The notes under the pieces: generated by a model
The model's input: only the letters and a program-made list of their open reading frames with translations
Databases searched by the model: none
Told to the model about the DNA's origin: nothing
Assembly: GCA_964535405.1 (NCBI GenBank)
Contig: CAZHUG010000038.1
Coordinates: 1-20,200 of the forward strand
DNA from: Scatomorpha sp964535405
GTDB taxonomy: Bacteria; Bacillota; Clostridia; Oscillospirales; Oscillospiraceae
DNA length: 20,200 bases
Direction of reading: 5' to 3'
Translations under genes and position numbers: made by a program
Part shown: piece after piece, positions 1-5,965 of the stretch
Position numbering within the stretch: position 1 is the stretch's first letter
Layout of the letters: each line of letters opens with the position of its first letter

Positions 1-498
1 GTCTAGCTCCTCTTCCCAGCTGTCACGGACGACTCTCGCATCCTCCGAATCACAGGAGACTGCATCCAAAACGGTCAGCTGAGTGCGCAAAACGGCATAG
101 TCAACAAAAACACCGCCAAGCTGAAACAGAAGTACGAGTGCAGCGCCCTCAATTTTAGCGCCAAAGGCGAAGCCGAGTGCAGAGGCCAAAAAGATCAGTA
201 CTGATTTGTCAAAATATGAGCCGGCCATAATGCTTAAAATGGCTCCGGCAAGGATATCATATCCTGAGACAAGTGCAGAGATAATCAGCATGACAGTTAC
301 AAGCGCCGCTGGAATGCTTTTTATAAGCAAGGCCGCGGTGAAAGTGACACATGCAACGATGAGCCTTATTACAAGTACCAGGTCAAAATCCGGTTCCTCA
401 GCGGAGCAGTGTGGTCTGGCGTAGGACTTGCCACAGCATCCGGAGGTGCAGCAAAATCGACCACCTGTAAGTTTTTCAAGAAGTTCCTTAAAGGTCAT
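1..498 (-). CDS. Heavy-metal translocating P-type ATPase, N-terminal part (cut by window edge)
   Basis: The first 166 residues of a protein that continues beyond position 1. Members of this family (ZntA/CadA type, P1B) pump Zn, Cd or similar cations across the membrane using ATP. Visible here are hydrophobic segments at about residues 40-60, 63-79 and 98-133. The stretch GYDILAGAILSIMAGSYFDK (residues 79-98), then the LFQLGGVFVDYAV segment, is aligned in kind and order with the first transmembrane helices of clostridial Zn/Cd ATPases, where the usual motif is FDENFLM. The catalytic DKTGT domain lies outside the window, so identity rests on this region alone. Instead of an HMA fold the first 35 residues carry five cysteines (C16, C17, C21, C22, C31), a possible metal site. 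The ATG follows an AAGGAGGAG ribosome site. No terminator is seen between fba and this gene, so readthrough from fba is possible. Confidence 0.75.
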   Translation of the reverse strand, partial: MTFKELLEKLTGGRFCCTSGCCGKSYARPHCSAEEPDFDLVLVIRLIVACVTFTAALLIKSIPAALVTVMLIISALVSGYDILAGAILSIMAGSYFDKSVLIFLASALGFAFGAKIEGAALVLLFQLGGVFVDYAVLRTQLTVLDAVSCDSEDARVVRDSWEEELD

Positions 499-540
499 CA
501 AACTCCTCCTTGTCTATATTTTTTGGGGATTTATTTTAGC

Positions 541-1476
541 TTAGGCCTTGCCGTTGCAGCCGAGAACGTTGACGAGCTTGTGTGCGACCATATCTTTTAT
601 AGCCTGGCGTGCGGGTTTGAGATACTGGCGGGGGTCAAAGTGCTCAGGATGCTCAGCAAAGTACTTTCTGATGGTTGCGGTCATGGCAAGACGCAGGTCG
701 GAGTCAATGTTGATCTTGCAGACAGCGCTGCGGGCTGCCTGACGCAGCTGATCCTCGGGAACGCCTATAGCGCCGGGCATGTTTCCGCCGTACTTATTGA
801 TCTGCTCAACGAACTCCTGCGGCACGGAAGAGGCACCGTGAAGGACTATGGGGAAGCCGGGCAGGTTCTTCTCGACAGCCTCGAGAACATCAAAACGGAG
901 CTGGGGCTTTGTGCCGGGCTTGAACTTAAATGCGCCGTGGCTGGTTCCGATGGCGATGGCAAGAGAGTCGCAGCCTGTGCGCTCAACAAACTCCTGAACC
1001 TCCTCAGGTTTTGTGTAGGACGCATGGCCTTCCTCAACGATAACCTCGTCTTCTATGCCGGCAAGCGTGCCGAGCTCAGCCTCGACAACGACACCGTGGT
1101 CGTGAGCGTACTCAACCACCTGGCGGGTTATCGCGATATTCTCTGCAAAGGGCTTGGAGCTCGCGTCAATCATAACGGAGGTGAAGCCGCCATCAATGCA
1201 GCTCTTGCACAGCTCGAAGCTGTCACCGTGGTCAAGATGCAGGCAGATGGGCAGATTGGTTTCGGCAACAGCGGCCTCCACAAGCTTCATCAGGTAAGTA
1301 TGGTTGGCATAGGCGCGCGCGCCCTTGGAAACCTGAAGAATGAGCGGAGCGCGCAGATCTGCTGCGGCCTCCGTGATGCCCTGAATTATTTCCATGTTAT
1401 TGACATTAAATGCTCCAATTGCGTAGCCGCCCTCGTAGGCTTTTTGGAACATTTCTTTAGAAGTGACGATACTCAT
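541..1476 (-). CDS. fba: Class II fructose-1,6-bisphosphate aldolase
   Basis: Cleaves fructose-1,6-bisphosphate to dihydroxyacetone phosphate and glyceraldehyde-3-phosphate in cytosolic glycolysis (and the reverse in gluconeogenesis) using zinc. The 311-residue length is normal for the short class II type. Visible signatures are LHLDHGDSF (D82 as the likely proton donor, H83 as a zinc ligand), VEAELG with E134, GTSHG with H180 and VLHGASS with H213, which match the aspartate, histidine and glutamate set of class II enzymes. The start follows an AAAGGAG site seven bases upstream. The gene is divergent from the phosphofructokinase gene and has its own strong promoter in the shared spacer. The long plus-strand frame over the same bases is a shadow of this gene. 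Confidence 0.97.
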   Translation of the reverse strand: MSIVTSKEMFQKAYEGGYAIGAFNVNNMEIIQGITEAAADLRAPLILQVSKGARAYANHTYLMKLVEAAVAETNLPICLHLDHGDSFELCKSCIDGGFTSVMIDASSKPFAENIAITRQVVEYAHDHGVVVEAELGTLAGIEDEVIVEEGHASYTKPEEVQEFVERTGCDSLAIAIGTSHGAFKFKPGTKPQLRFDVLEAVEKNLPGFPIVLHGASSVPQEFVEQINKYGGNMPGAIGVPEDQLRQAARSAVCKINIDSDLRLAMTATIRKYFAEHPEHFDPRQYLKPARQAIKDMVAHKLVNVLGCNGKA

Positions 1477-1512
1477 GAATCATACTCCTTTAATAAAGAT
1501 ATTTTTTAGATA

Positions 1513-1551
1513 TTGATTATTTATTATATCCCAAACGTATGATATAATCAA
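1513..1551 (-). promoter_or_regulatory. fba promoter, overlapping the divergent pfk promoter
   Basis: On the minus strand, -35 TTGATT (1551-1546) and -10 TATAAT (1528-1523) are separated by exactly 17 bases, a near-consensus sigma-A promoter reading into fba. The same spacer holds the plus-strand pfk promoter, whose -10 overlaps this -35. Flanking TTGATTAT (1513-1520) and ATAATCAA (1544-1551) form an inverted pair. Seen directly in sequence; activity is inferred. Confidence 0.7.
1520..1548 (+). promoter_or_regulatory. Probable promoter of the PPi-type pfk gene
   Basis: A perfect TATAAT -10 lies at 1543-1548, 34 bases before the pfk ATG. The best correctly spaced -35 is the weak TTTATT (1520-1525, 17-base spacer). 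A better TTGATT at 1513-1518 would give a 24-base spacer, too long for a normal promoter. The -10 overlaps the -35 of the opposing fba promoter, so RNA polymerase probably cannot occupy both at once. Confidence 0.5.
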
Positions 1552-1582
1552 TACAACCTTTTTAGATTTTGGAGGCTTTACA

Positions 1583-2824
1583 ATGGAAAAACAGCTTAAA
1601 GGGGCCTGTATCATAGGCCAATCCGGAGGTCCGACTTCAGTAATCAACGCCAGCGCCTACGGAGTTATTCGCACGGCACTTGATAATGACTGCATTACGA
1701 AGGTCTATGGCGCGGCACACGGCATCAAGGGCGTGCTTGAGGATAGGCTTTATGATATGGGCGAGGAAGACGCGTACGAGCTCTCTCTGCTCATGAACAC
1801 CCCATCCTCGGAGCTCGGCTCCTGCCGCTACAAAATTGCGGATCCCGATGAAGACGACACGGACTACAAGCGCATACTTGAGATTTTCAAGAAGCATGAT
1901 GTGCGCTATTTTTTCTACAACGGCGGAAACGACTCCATGGACACATGTGACAAGATTAACCGTTATATGGAAAAGTCTGATTATGAATGCCGCGTCATGG
2001 GCGTGCCGAAGACTATAGACAACGACCTTAATAACACTGATCACTGCCCGGGCTTCGGAAGTGCCGCAAAATATATTGCCACATCCTGCGCAGAGATATA
2101 CAAGGACGCTCACGTCTACGACACCGGAATGGTTGTTATAATCGAAATCATGGGTCGCCATGCCGGCTGGCTCGCTGCCAGCGCCGCACTTGCAGATGTT
2201 AGTGGCTGTGGCCCTGATCTTATTTATCTTCCCGAAACCGTATTTGACATGGACAAGTTCATTGCAGATGTGCAACGCGTGTATGACGAAAAGGAAAACT
2301 GCGTGGTCGCCGTTTCAGAGGGTATTCATTATGCCGACGGCAGCTTCGTATCGGAGGCGGAGACCAGCGCGACCGACGGTTTTGGTCATGCCCAGCTCGG
2401 TGGTCTGGCGGCCATGCTCGCAGAGACAGTCAAGGAGCGCATCGGCACCAAGGTTCGCGGCATTGAGCTTTCTCTTCTTCAGCGCTGCGGCGCGCATCTC
2501 GCCTCCAAGGCAGACGTGGAGGAAGCATTTGAAGCGGGTAAAGTTGCCGTTTTGGCTGCGGTCGGTGGTGAGAGCGGCAAGATGGTCGCGTTTGAGCGCG
2601 AGTATGTGAACGGTGAGTACAGCTGCAACACCAAGCTTGTTCCCCTGTCTTCTGTGGCGAACTTTGAGAAAAAGGTTCCGCTGGAGTGGATAACCGAGAA
2701 TGGAGCAGGCGTTACTCAGGACTTTATTGATTATGCCCTGCCGCTGATTCAGGGAAGCCCTGATCGGGCAAGCGAAAACTCCATGCCCCGCTATGCCAGA
2801 CTCAAGAAAGTCCTGGCAAAATAA
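1583..2824 (+). CDS. pfp: Phosphofructokinase, probably pyrophosphate-dependent (PFP)
   Basis: Phosphorylates fructose-6-phosphate at C1; the active-site residues point to pyrophosphate rather than ATP as donor, which makes the step reversible. The 413-residue protein has the N-terminal loop IGQSGGPTSVINAS (residues 11-24), GGNDSMDT at 114-121, PKTIDNDL at 142-149 and MGRHAGWLA at 190-198. In ATP enzymes the corresponding motifs are GGDGS and PGTIDND; the bulky D117 after N116 and the K143 of PKTIDND are the features known to block ATP binding and favour PPi. A GGAGG site precedes the ATG. A strong hairpin terminator follows directly. ATP use cannot be formally excluded from sequence alone, and the gene could also carry the symbol pfkA in other annotations. 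Confidence 0.9.
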   Translation: MEKQLKGACIIGQSGGPTSVINASAYGVIRTALDNDCITKVYGAAHGIKGVLEDRLYDMGEEDAYELSLLMNTPSSELGSCRYKIADPDEDDTDYKRILEIFKKHDVRYFFYNGGNDSMDTCDKINRYMEKSDYECRVMGVPKTIDNDLNNTDHCPGFGSAAKYIATSCAEIYKDAHVYDTGMVVIIEIMGRHAGWLAASAALADVSGCGPDLIYLPETVFDMDKFIADVQRVYDEKENCVVAVSEGIHYADGSFVSEAETSATDGFGHAQLGGLAAMLAETVKERIGTKVRGIELSLLQRCGAHLASKADVEEAFEAGKVAVLAAVGGESGKMVAFEREYVNGEYSCNTKLVPLSSVANFEKKVPLEWITENGAGVTQDFIDYALPLIQGSPDRASENSMPRYARLKKVLAK

Positions 2825-2831
2825 GAATATT

Positions 2832-2866
2832 AAAAAAAGCCTGAACAAAATGTTCAGGCTTTTTTT
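2832..2866 (+). terminator. Intrinsic terminator after pfk
   Basis: The stem GCCTGAACA (2839-2847) pairs with TGTTCAGGC (2851-2859) around an AAA loop and is followed by seven T residues. The run of A before the stem could also let it work on the opposite strand. Confidence 0.92.
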
Positions 2867-2935
2867 GCGTTATATTCTCTCCGCCTCGGATATTGTTTAA
2901 TAACATTTGAAAATAATTGCAGTGCCCGATACACA

Positions 2936-2987
2936 TTAACAGCGGAACCACCGCAAGCATATTATACTTCGAGGGTACGCTACCCTC
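2936..2987 (+). promoter_or_regulatory. Possible sporulation-type promoter and leader hairpin before cotJ
   Basis: CATATTATA at 2958-2966 fits the CATANNNTA pattern of sigma-K -10 elements and resembles sigma-E ones; TATTAT with TTAACA (2936-2941, 18-base spacer) is a sigma-A-like alternative. Just downstream a 7-bp hairpin, GAGGGTA (2971-2977) with TACCCTC (2981-2987), would lie at the very 5' end of the message. The -35 region is not convincing for any sporulation sigma factor, so the assignment is tentative. Confidence 0.3.
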
Positions 2988-3002
2988 ACGATGCATATAT
3001 AT

Positions 3003-3008
3003 AGGAGG
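3003..3008 (+). promoter_or_regulatory. Ribosome binding site deciding a TTG start
   Basis: A perfect AGGAGG lies eight bases before TTG at 3017-3019. There is no other start codon in frame near it that is equally well placed, so translation of the cotJ fusion gene very likely starts at TTG. Confidence 0.8.
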
Positions 3009-3016
3009 CAAATAAA

Positions 3017-3466
3017 TTGGAGAATAAACCCTCACCGGGCAGCTGCGACTATAGAAGTGGCAAACTGCCCGAATGTGCTCCGCTGGCGCTGGCGTATGTG
3101 CCCATGCAACAGAGCAGCGAGCCTGCCTACAGTAGTGATGAGGCACTGACACGAGGCACACTTTTCCCGGGACTTGATTTACCCTTTATGAATATAGTGA
3201 ACAAGATGCCAACTAAGAACACGCCGATGCGTGAGCTCATGGCACTTGACTTCGTTATTGACGAGCTGGGCTTATATCTTGACACCCATAAGGATGATAA
3301 AGAGGCCTTCGCAACACTTCAATCGTTTTTGAAGTTGAGCAAGGAAGGCCGTGAGCGCTATGTAAAACTCTACGGCCCGATAACAAAGCGTGATTTGTTA
3401 GGTGCGAAGAGCTATACCTGGCTTGATGGTCCCTGGCCCTGGGAATACAGCGCTACGGAGGAATAG
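3017..3466 (+). CDS. cotJAB: Fused CotJA-CotJB spore coat protein
   Basis: A spore coat-associated protein of 149 residues that joins two normally separate small proteins. Residues 20-58 carry the CotJA pattern (CAPLALAYVPMQQ, then DEALTRGTLFPGLDLPF). Residues 72-144 carry the CotJB pattern (RELMALDFVIDELGLYLDTH, then YGP and a GPWPWE ending). In Bacillus subtilis cotJA and cotJB are distinct genes of about 80-90 codons in front of cotJC. Here a short linker, about residues 59-71, connects them in one frame with no stop. An internal ATG at the linker (M64 or M71) has no good ribosome site, so a true fusion is the simplest reading. The gene uses a TTG start after AGGAGG and lies two bases before cotJC, whose ribosome site sits in its last codons. 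A sequencing indel at the joint could in principle fake the fusion. Confidence 0.88.
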   Translation: MENKPSPGSCDYRSGKLPECAPLALAYVPMQQSSEPAYSSDEALTRGTLFPGLDLPFMNIVNKMPTKNTPMRELMALDFVIDELGLYLDTHKDDKEAFATLQSFLKLSKEGRERYVKLYGPITKRDLLGAKSYTWLDGPWPWEYSATEE

Positions 3467-3468
3467 AC

Positions 3469-4068
3469 ATGTTTGTATATGAAAAGAAACTACAGTACCC
3501 GGTCAAAATCAAAAATCCAAATCCCGCTTTGGCAAAATTCATAATGAGTCAGTACGGTGGCCCGGATGGTGAACTTGGCGCTTCCCTGCGCTATCTCAGT
3601 CAGAGATATTCGATGCCATTTAAGGAAATAAAGGGCTTATTAACCGACATAGGCACAGAGGAGCTCGGACACCTTGAAATGGTCGGGACAATAGTCCACC
3701 AGCTCACAAGGAATATGAGCACAGAGGAAATTAAGAAAGCCGGATACGATACCTATTTCGTAGATCATACCGCCGGAGTATTTCCTCAATTTGCGTCAGG
3801 CTCACCATGGACATCAGCCACAATCGGCGTCAAAGGCGATGTGATAACCGACCTGACTGAGAACTTGGCGGCAGAGCAGAAGGCAAGAACAACATATGAT
3901 AACATACTGCGTTTGTCTGATGACCCGGACGTAAATGACGTCATCCGCTTCCTGCGCGAGCGCGAGGTTGTTCACTTCCAACGCTTTGGTGAAGCCCTGC
4001 GTCTGGCCACAGAGAGACTCGATCAGAGAAATGTATACGCAATAAACCCGGCGTTTGATCGCAAATAA
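3469..4068 (+). CDS. cotJC: CotJC, manganese catalase-like spore coat protein
   Basis: A 199-residue member of the manganese-catalase family found in the outer layers of spores, where it may break down hydrogen peroxide. Helical-bundle metal ligands can be read at E35 (GELGASL), E65 and H68 (EELGHLEM), E136 (AAEQKAR) and H169 (EREVVHF), so the dinuclear site looks intact. The length is close to the 189 residues of B. subtilis CotJC. It follows the CotJA-CotJB fusion by two bases, with GGAGG upstream, so the pair is one operon, ended by the hairpin at 4076-4116. Catalase activity of CotJC is inferred from the family. Confidence 0.95.
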   Translation: MFVYEKKLQYPVKIKNPNPALAKFIMSQYGGPDGELGASLRYLSQRYSMPFKEIKGLLTDIGTEELGHLEMVGTIVHQLTRNMSTEEIKKAGYDTYFVDHTAGVFPQFASGSPWTSATIGVKGDVITDLTENLAAEQKARTTYDNILRLSDDPDVNDVIRFLREREVVHFQRFGEALRLATERLDQRNVYAINPAFDRK

Positions 4069-4158
4069 TTAAAAGAAATCTAAAAGGTCTCGCCAGTGGT
4101 GAGACTTTTTAGATTTTAGCTATTTATATTTTATGACAAACTATATTAATAGTTTGCG
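4064..4158. repeat. Direct repeat copy 1 (cotJC stop, terminator, rbr-end-like scar)
   Basis: This 95-base stretch matches 4932-5014 with about four substitutions, single-base gaps, one 15-base insertion (4120-4134) and a 3-base deletion. Its right end, ACTATATTAATAGTTTGCG, resembles the last codons and stop of rubrerythrin on the minus strand, yet no rubrerythrin is present on this side. It thus looks like a copied piece of the cotJC/rbr junction. Confidence 0.8.
4076..4117 (+). terminator. Terminator after cotJC, copy 1 of a duplicated hairpin
   Basis: The arms 4076-4094 and 4098-4116 are 19 bases each around an AGT loop. They pair fully if two G-U wobbles (at 4086 and 4092) are allowed. 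The right arm contains TTTTT and ends in TTTT. It is nearly the same sequence as the hairpin at 4945-4984. Confidence 0.85.
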
Positions 4159-4182
4159 ACATATCAAACCGTAATGTATAAT
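4154..4182 (+). promoter_or_regulatory. Promoter of the orphan membrane protein gene
   Basis: TTGCGA (4154-4159) and TATAAT (4177-4182) are spaced by 17 bases, a good sigma-A promoter 62 bases before the ATG at 4244. The -35 lies within the rubrerythrin-end-like scar of the repeat. Confidence 0.6.
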
Positions 4183-4243
4183 TGTTTACAGGCAGACATA
4201 CGCAGAAAATTGGAGTGATTTTTGAATATAAAGAGGTTAGGCT

Positions 4244-4852
4244 ATGAAGACAGCTGAGAAGAAAAAATGGAGTTTTAACGACAGAGTTTGGGTCGCGATT
4301 TTGCTGGGTTCGTTTTTAACCTTTTTTTCTCTTATAGGATTCAGGCCGTTTTTTCTCAAGCCATATGAGCCTGACTTCTCGATGACAACACTTTCAGTTG
4401 ATTCGCCTGAGGAAATGACGGAACTGCTGGGAGACATATGCCTGTATCCCCTCCTGTCTAAGGGAGAGATTAGTGACTTTAGCGGCTCACTGGGTTTTGA
4501 CGAAGGTGAATTGGAGAACCCTGAAAGGTGGAATTATTTCCATTATTCGTATAGTATCAAAGGGGACGCATCTGAGGGAATAGTGGAAGAATGCCGGCTA
4601 AATATATACTTCCCCAATTACTCTCGGGAGATTTATTTTCCTGAACTTGACGGCGACAATATTGAGGTATTTGAGGTGAATGGTATATCCGTTGAATATT
4701 ACCTTTTGGAACCGATAGAGCACTTCAGCGGCGAGATCGGTGTAAGAGAAACAATTAGATTCACCTATAAGGAAAACATCTATATTCTCGAAACGATCTT
4801 AAAGGAAGGCAGCGGGCAAAGTATATGGAGCTACTTCTCCTCGCTGTTTTGA
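4244..4852 (+). CDS. Unrecognised membrane-anchored protein
   Basis: I do not recognise this 202-residue protein. It has a charged N-terminus (MKTAEKKK), one hydrophobic segment at about residues 15-33 without a lipobox, and an acidic soluble part of about 165 residues with many aromatic and alternating hydrophobic residues, suggesting a beta-rich domain outside the membrane. No catalytic motif is evident. A GAGG site seven bases upstream and the promoter at 4154-4182 support it as a real single gene. It is bounded on both sides by copies of the same terminator repeat, lies between spore-coat and rubrerythrin genes, and looks more A/T-rich than its neighbours, all consistent with later insertion. 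Function unknown. Confidence 0.7.
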   Translation: MKTAEKKKWSFNDRVWVAILLGSFLTFFSLIGFRPFFLKPYEPDFSMTTLSVDSPEEMTELLGDICLYPLLSKGEISDFSGSLGFDEGELENPERWNYFHYSYSIKGDASEGIVEECRLNIYFPNYSREIYFPELDGDNIEVFEVNGISVEYYLLEPIEHFSGEIGVRETIRFTYKENIYILETILKEGSGQSIWSYFSSLF

Positions 4853-4931
4853 TCACTATTTGTGGGATGCTTTGAAAGGAGCAAATGAGTACTTAGCCGA
4901 ATTTTGCGAGGCTCTGACAACGTGCATAATG

Positions 4932-5014
4932 AATAATTTAAAAGAAATCTAAAAAGTCTCACCAAGGTGAGACTTTTTAGATTTTAGGACAAACTATATT
5001 AGTAGTTGATTGCG
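4932..5014. repeat. Direct repeat copy 2 (terminator and rbr 3' end)
   Basis: Partner of 4064-4158. It begins with AATAATT, as copy 1 does at the cotJC stop, holds the terminator hairpin, and runs into the last codons of rubrerythrin. This copy is probably the original junction on the rbr side. Confidence 0.8.
4945..4985. terminator. Bidirectional terminator between the orphan gene and rbr, copy 2
   Basis: A perfect 19-base inverted repeat: the arm 4945-4963 pairs with 4966-4984 around AA. Flanking A and T runs give a U tract on both strands. It serves the convergent rubrerythrin gene and the plus-strand gene at 4244-4852. Confidence 0.9.
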
Positions 5015-5538
5015 CGCAGCTCAAAATGTGCCTGCGGGTGTACGCAGACCGGGCAAAGATCGGGCGCATTCGGGCCAACGTGTATATGTCCGCAGTTGCG
5101 GCAAATCCACACCTGGTCACCTACGCGGGAAAAGACCTTTGACTCTTCAATATTTTTGAGCAGTGCAAGGTAGCGCTCCTCGTGCTCCTTCTCGATGGCG
5201 GCTACGCCCTCCATCTGTTTTGCAATTGCTTCGAAGCCCTCTTCGCGTGCAACCTTGGCAAATTCAGCGTACATTTCTGTCCACTCGTAGTTTTCGCCAT
5301 CAGCAGCAATTTTAAGATTCTCCGTGGTCGTGCCAACATTACCGCCGGCTAGGCGCTTATACCAGAGCTTGGCGTGTTCCTTCTCGTTTGCAGCAGTTTC
5401 GGCAAATATAGCAGCGATTTGCTCATAGCCTTCTTTTTTAGCCTGAGAGGCGTAAAAATCATACTTGGTTCTAGCTTGAGACTCACCAGCAAAGGCCGTT
5501 GCAAGGTTTTTATAAGTCTTACTGTCTTTTAATTCCAT
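4999..5538 (-). CDS. rbr: Rubrerythrin
   Basis: A cytosolic non-heme iron peroxidase that reduces hydrogen peroxide in anaerobes. The 179 residues have the classical two-part layout. The first is a ferritin-like diiron four-helix domain, about residues 1-135, with E19, E52-x-x-H55 and E116-x-x-H119. The second is a C-terminal rubredoxin domain with CRNCG (C146, C149) and CPVC (C162, C165). Both metal sites appear intact. The start follows AAAGGAGG with normal spacing, and a promoter is visible upstream at 5571-5598. It converges on the orphan gene, and its final codons fall in the repeat 4932-5014. It lies near cotJC, another peroxide-handling family, but on the other strand and under separate control. 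Confidence 0.97.
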   Translation of the reverse strand: MELKDSKTYKNLATAFAGESQARTKYDFYASQAKKEGYEQIAAIFAETAANEKEHAKLWYKRLAGGNVGTTTENLKIAADGENYEWTEMYAEFAKVAREEGFEAIAKQMEGVAAIEKEHEERYLALLKNIEESKVFSRVGDQVWICRNCGHIHVGPNAPDLCPVCVHPQAHFELRAINY

Positions 5539-5570
5539 AATATACCTCCTTTGTAATAACCCTCTTAACT

Positions 5571-5598
5571 ATGATATCTCATTTTCCTAAAATTACAA
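5571..5598 (-). promoter_or_regulatory. rbr promoter
   Basis: On the minus strand TTGTAA (5598-5593) and TATCAT (5576-5571) are separated by 16 bases, about 30 bases before the rubrerythrin start. I see no clear PerR-type palindrome. Confidence 0.55.
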
Positions 5599-5603
5599 CA
5601 TAT

Positions 5604-5631
5604 TTTCTGCAAATATTGCAAATAATACAAT
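5604..5631 (+). promoter_or_regulatory. Possible promoter of the small lipoprotein gene
   Basis: TACAAT at 5626-5631 is a reasonable -10 about 28 bases before the ATG; TTTCTG (5604-5609, 16-base spacer) is only a weak -35. Confidence 0.3.
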
Positions 5632-5659
5632 CGCAAGAAATAACGCGGAGGAATCAAAA

Positions 5660-5896
5660 ATGAAAAAGACAATCACATATCTTATTTGCGCTTTGGCGCT
5701 GACAGTTGCTCTGTCCGGCTGTGGAGATCGCGGCGTTGATGTTACCCCCAAGCCCACACCAACGAATGACATCACCGGCACTGCAACGCCGAAGCCCACA
5801 ATCAAGCCCTCAGCCACGCCTAGCATGGAGCCGAGCGGCTCGCCCTCACCCGAGGCGACTACGACCCCTAGCCCTAAGCGCTCAGTCAGACCGTAG
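5660..5896 (+). CDS. Small Pro/Thr-rich lipoprotein
   Basis: A 78-residue predicted lipoprotein. A signal peptide (MKKTITYLICALALTVA) leads to the lipobox LSGC with C21 as the lipidated residue. After this the mature part, about 57 residues, is almost entirely low-complexity proline, threonine, serine and lysine (TPKPTPT, TPKPTIKPSATPS, GSPSPEATTTPSP), with no globular domain. Such segments act as wall-spanning linkers, but here nothing follows the linker, so the gene may be a spacer-only envelope protein or a remnant of a longer lipoprotein. GGAGG lies nine bases upstream and a strong terminator directly follows, so it is a single-gene transcript. Function unknown. Confidence 0.75.
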   Translation: MKKTITYLICALALTVALSGCGDRGVDVTPKPTPTNDITGTATPKPTIKPSATPSMEPSGSPSPEATTTPSPKRSVRP

Positions 5897-5899
5897 TAT

Positions 5900-5942
5900 A
5901 AAAAATCAGGCAGCAAGAAATTACCTTGCTGCCTGATTTTTT
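5900..5942. terminator. Bidirectional terminator between lipoprotein and GNAT genes
   Basis: Perfect 18-base arms (5900-5917 and 5925-5942) around a 7-base loop, with A6 and T6 at the ends. It serves both convergent genes. Confidence 0.95.
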
Positions 5943-5965
5943 CGTATATGTCATAGTTGTGTCAG

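Noticed and set aside
409..1509. Long open frame of 366 codons on the plus strand
   Set aside because: It lies opposite fba, a clear aldolase, has no ribosome site and resembles no protein; it is a shadow caused by codon bias.
1555..1572. CTTTTTAGATTTT before pfk resembling the terminator repeat arm at 4105-4117
   Set aside because: Only about a dozen A/T-rich bases match and there is no partner arm, so it is likely chance.
4875..4896. AAAGGAG followed by ATG after the orphan gene, possible gene remnant
   Set aside because: The frame stops after three codons and the spacing is only three bases; too little to call even a pseudogene.
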